Made by a program: the position numbers and the translations under genes. The notes under the pieces were generated by a model. The model searched no databases. It was not told the DNA's origin and saw only the letters and a list, made by a program, of their open reading frames with translations. Positions 14,944-15,221 of a stretch of DNA of 15,221 nucleotides are shown here, piece by piece (positions within the stretch are counted from its first letter, which is position 1; the number at the start of each line of letters is the position of its first letter). The stretch lies in NCBI GenBank assembly GCA_049322715.1, contig JBMOQP010000021.1, forward strand, positions 1 through 15,221. The letters run 5' to 3'. This DNA is from Thiofaba sp049322715 (GTDB lineage: Bacteria > Pseudomonadota > Gammaproteobacteria > Halothiobacillales > Halothiobacillaceae).

Positions 14944-15096
14944 GGAAATGCTGAAAAAATCCATCCCTGGATTTTTTCAGCTCGGCACACCGCGAAGTGA
15001 ATTCGCGGTGGCCTCCGCGAATCATGGGCTTACGCCCTTTCTCGCGTCGGGGCATTCCTGCCCCAGACAGGAAACGCTGAATTTTTCAGCGTTTCC
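14944..15096. repeat. Structured intergenic repeat, copy 3 (five-hairpin unit)
   Basis: This copy has the same 153-bp length and five-hairpin order as copy 1. The hairpins are 14950-14981 (GCTGAAAAAATCCA, perfect 14-bp stem), 14988-15010 (CACCGCGAA/TTCGCGGTG), 15016-15046 (CGCGAATCATGGGC/GCCCTTTCTCGCG, imperfect), 15049-15064 (GGGGCA/TGCCCC) and 15070-15096 (GGAAACGCTGAA/TTCAGCGTTTCC, perfect). The ends are near-identical inverted repeats: GGAAATGCTGAAAAA against GGAAACGCTGAAAAA, 14 of 15. The left boundary is the first base after the TonB receptor stop codon. Confidence 0.87.
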
Positions 15097-15156
15097 GGTT
15101 GTGTACGTCAAGTTGTGCAAAAAGGTGATCATGGTTGAGGTTGATCGATTTCCGGA

Positions 15157-15221
15157 TCAAGCCGCCAGTCGCAGCATCTCCTTTTTCTGCTCCACCAGGA
15201 GCGTCATGTTCAGGTAGCGGC
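15157..15221 (-). CDS. C-terminal fragment of an unidentified protein (5' end outside window)
   Basis: On the minus strand a frame entering from the window edge encodes about 20 residues including YLNMTLLVEQKKEMLRL, then stops at TGA (15159-15157). Codon choice is GC-rich like the neighbours and the peptide looks like an amphipathic helix. I do not recognise the family. No terminator with a T-tract is evident in the 60 bases between it and the repeat, although TTGATC/GATCAA forms a small inverted repeat overlapping the stop. Confidence 0.45.
   Translation of the reverse strand, partial: RYLNMTLLVEQKKEMLRLAA

Overview
The window is high-GC, densely coded chromosomal DNA that looks like a free-living gammaproteobacterium. 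RNase T (rnt) is largely confined to Gammaproteobacteria, and it overlaps a class II dihydroorotase gene (pyrC) here. Mak-type fructokinase, PEP synthase and a FetAB-like transporter fit the same assignment. A Tat-type DsrE-like protein and an archaeal-type three-cysteine peroxiredoxin hint at a sulfur-oxidising or purple-sulfur-like lineage, but genus cannot be settled from this sequence.

Layout, left to right. Positions 1-40 hold the last codons of an unknown plus-strand gene, abutting a DUF3817 membrane protein gene (minus, 41-349). A structured repeat (362-514) and a terminator separate it from a peroxiredoxin gene (minus, 566-1210). The peroxiredoxin diverges from a two-gene ABC transporter of the FetA/FetB (YbbL/YbbM) type (1388-2766). 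Between the two lies a near-perfect dyad with the geometry of a tetrameric OxyR operator (1294-1330), directly against the peroxiredoxin -35 box. After fetB comes a much longer version of the repeat (2806-3239). Next are mak fructokinase (3272-4168), a Tat-signal DsrE-like protein (4298-4780) with a strong terminator, and the pyrC-rnt pair (4865-6534).

A membrane-anchored c-di-GMP protein follows (6606-9331; SBP_bac_3, TM, PAS, GGDEF, EAL). It is broken by a one-base frameshift at 8562-8565, just at the start of the EAL domain. Its end converges, 4 bases apart, on ppsA (minus, 9336-11702). Then come an initiator tRNA-Met with a consensus promoter and a terminator (11793-11951), and a CPBP intramembrane protease gene overlapping a TonB-dependent receptor gene (12101-14943). 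A third copy of the repeat (14944-15096) starts at the first base after the receptor's stop codon. The window ends in the C-terminus of an unidentified minus-strand gene.

The most unusual feature is the repeat family. Copies 1 and 3 are each about 153 bp and fold as five consecutive hairpins. Copy 2 is about 434 bp and is enlarged with many extra perfect hairpins. All three share the end hairpins, with paired compensatory changes, and the outer ends resemble short terminal inverted repeats. This looks like a palindromic, MITE/REP-like non-coding element whose structure has been maintained. The second theme is oxidative stress and iron: a peroxiredoxin and a putative iron-export transporter share one control region with an OxyR-like site.
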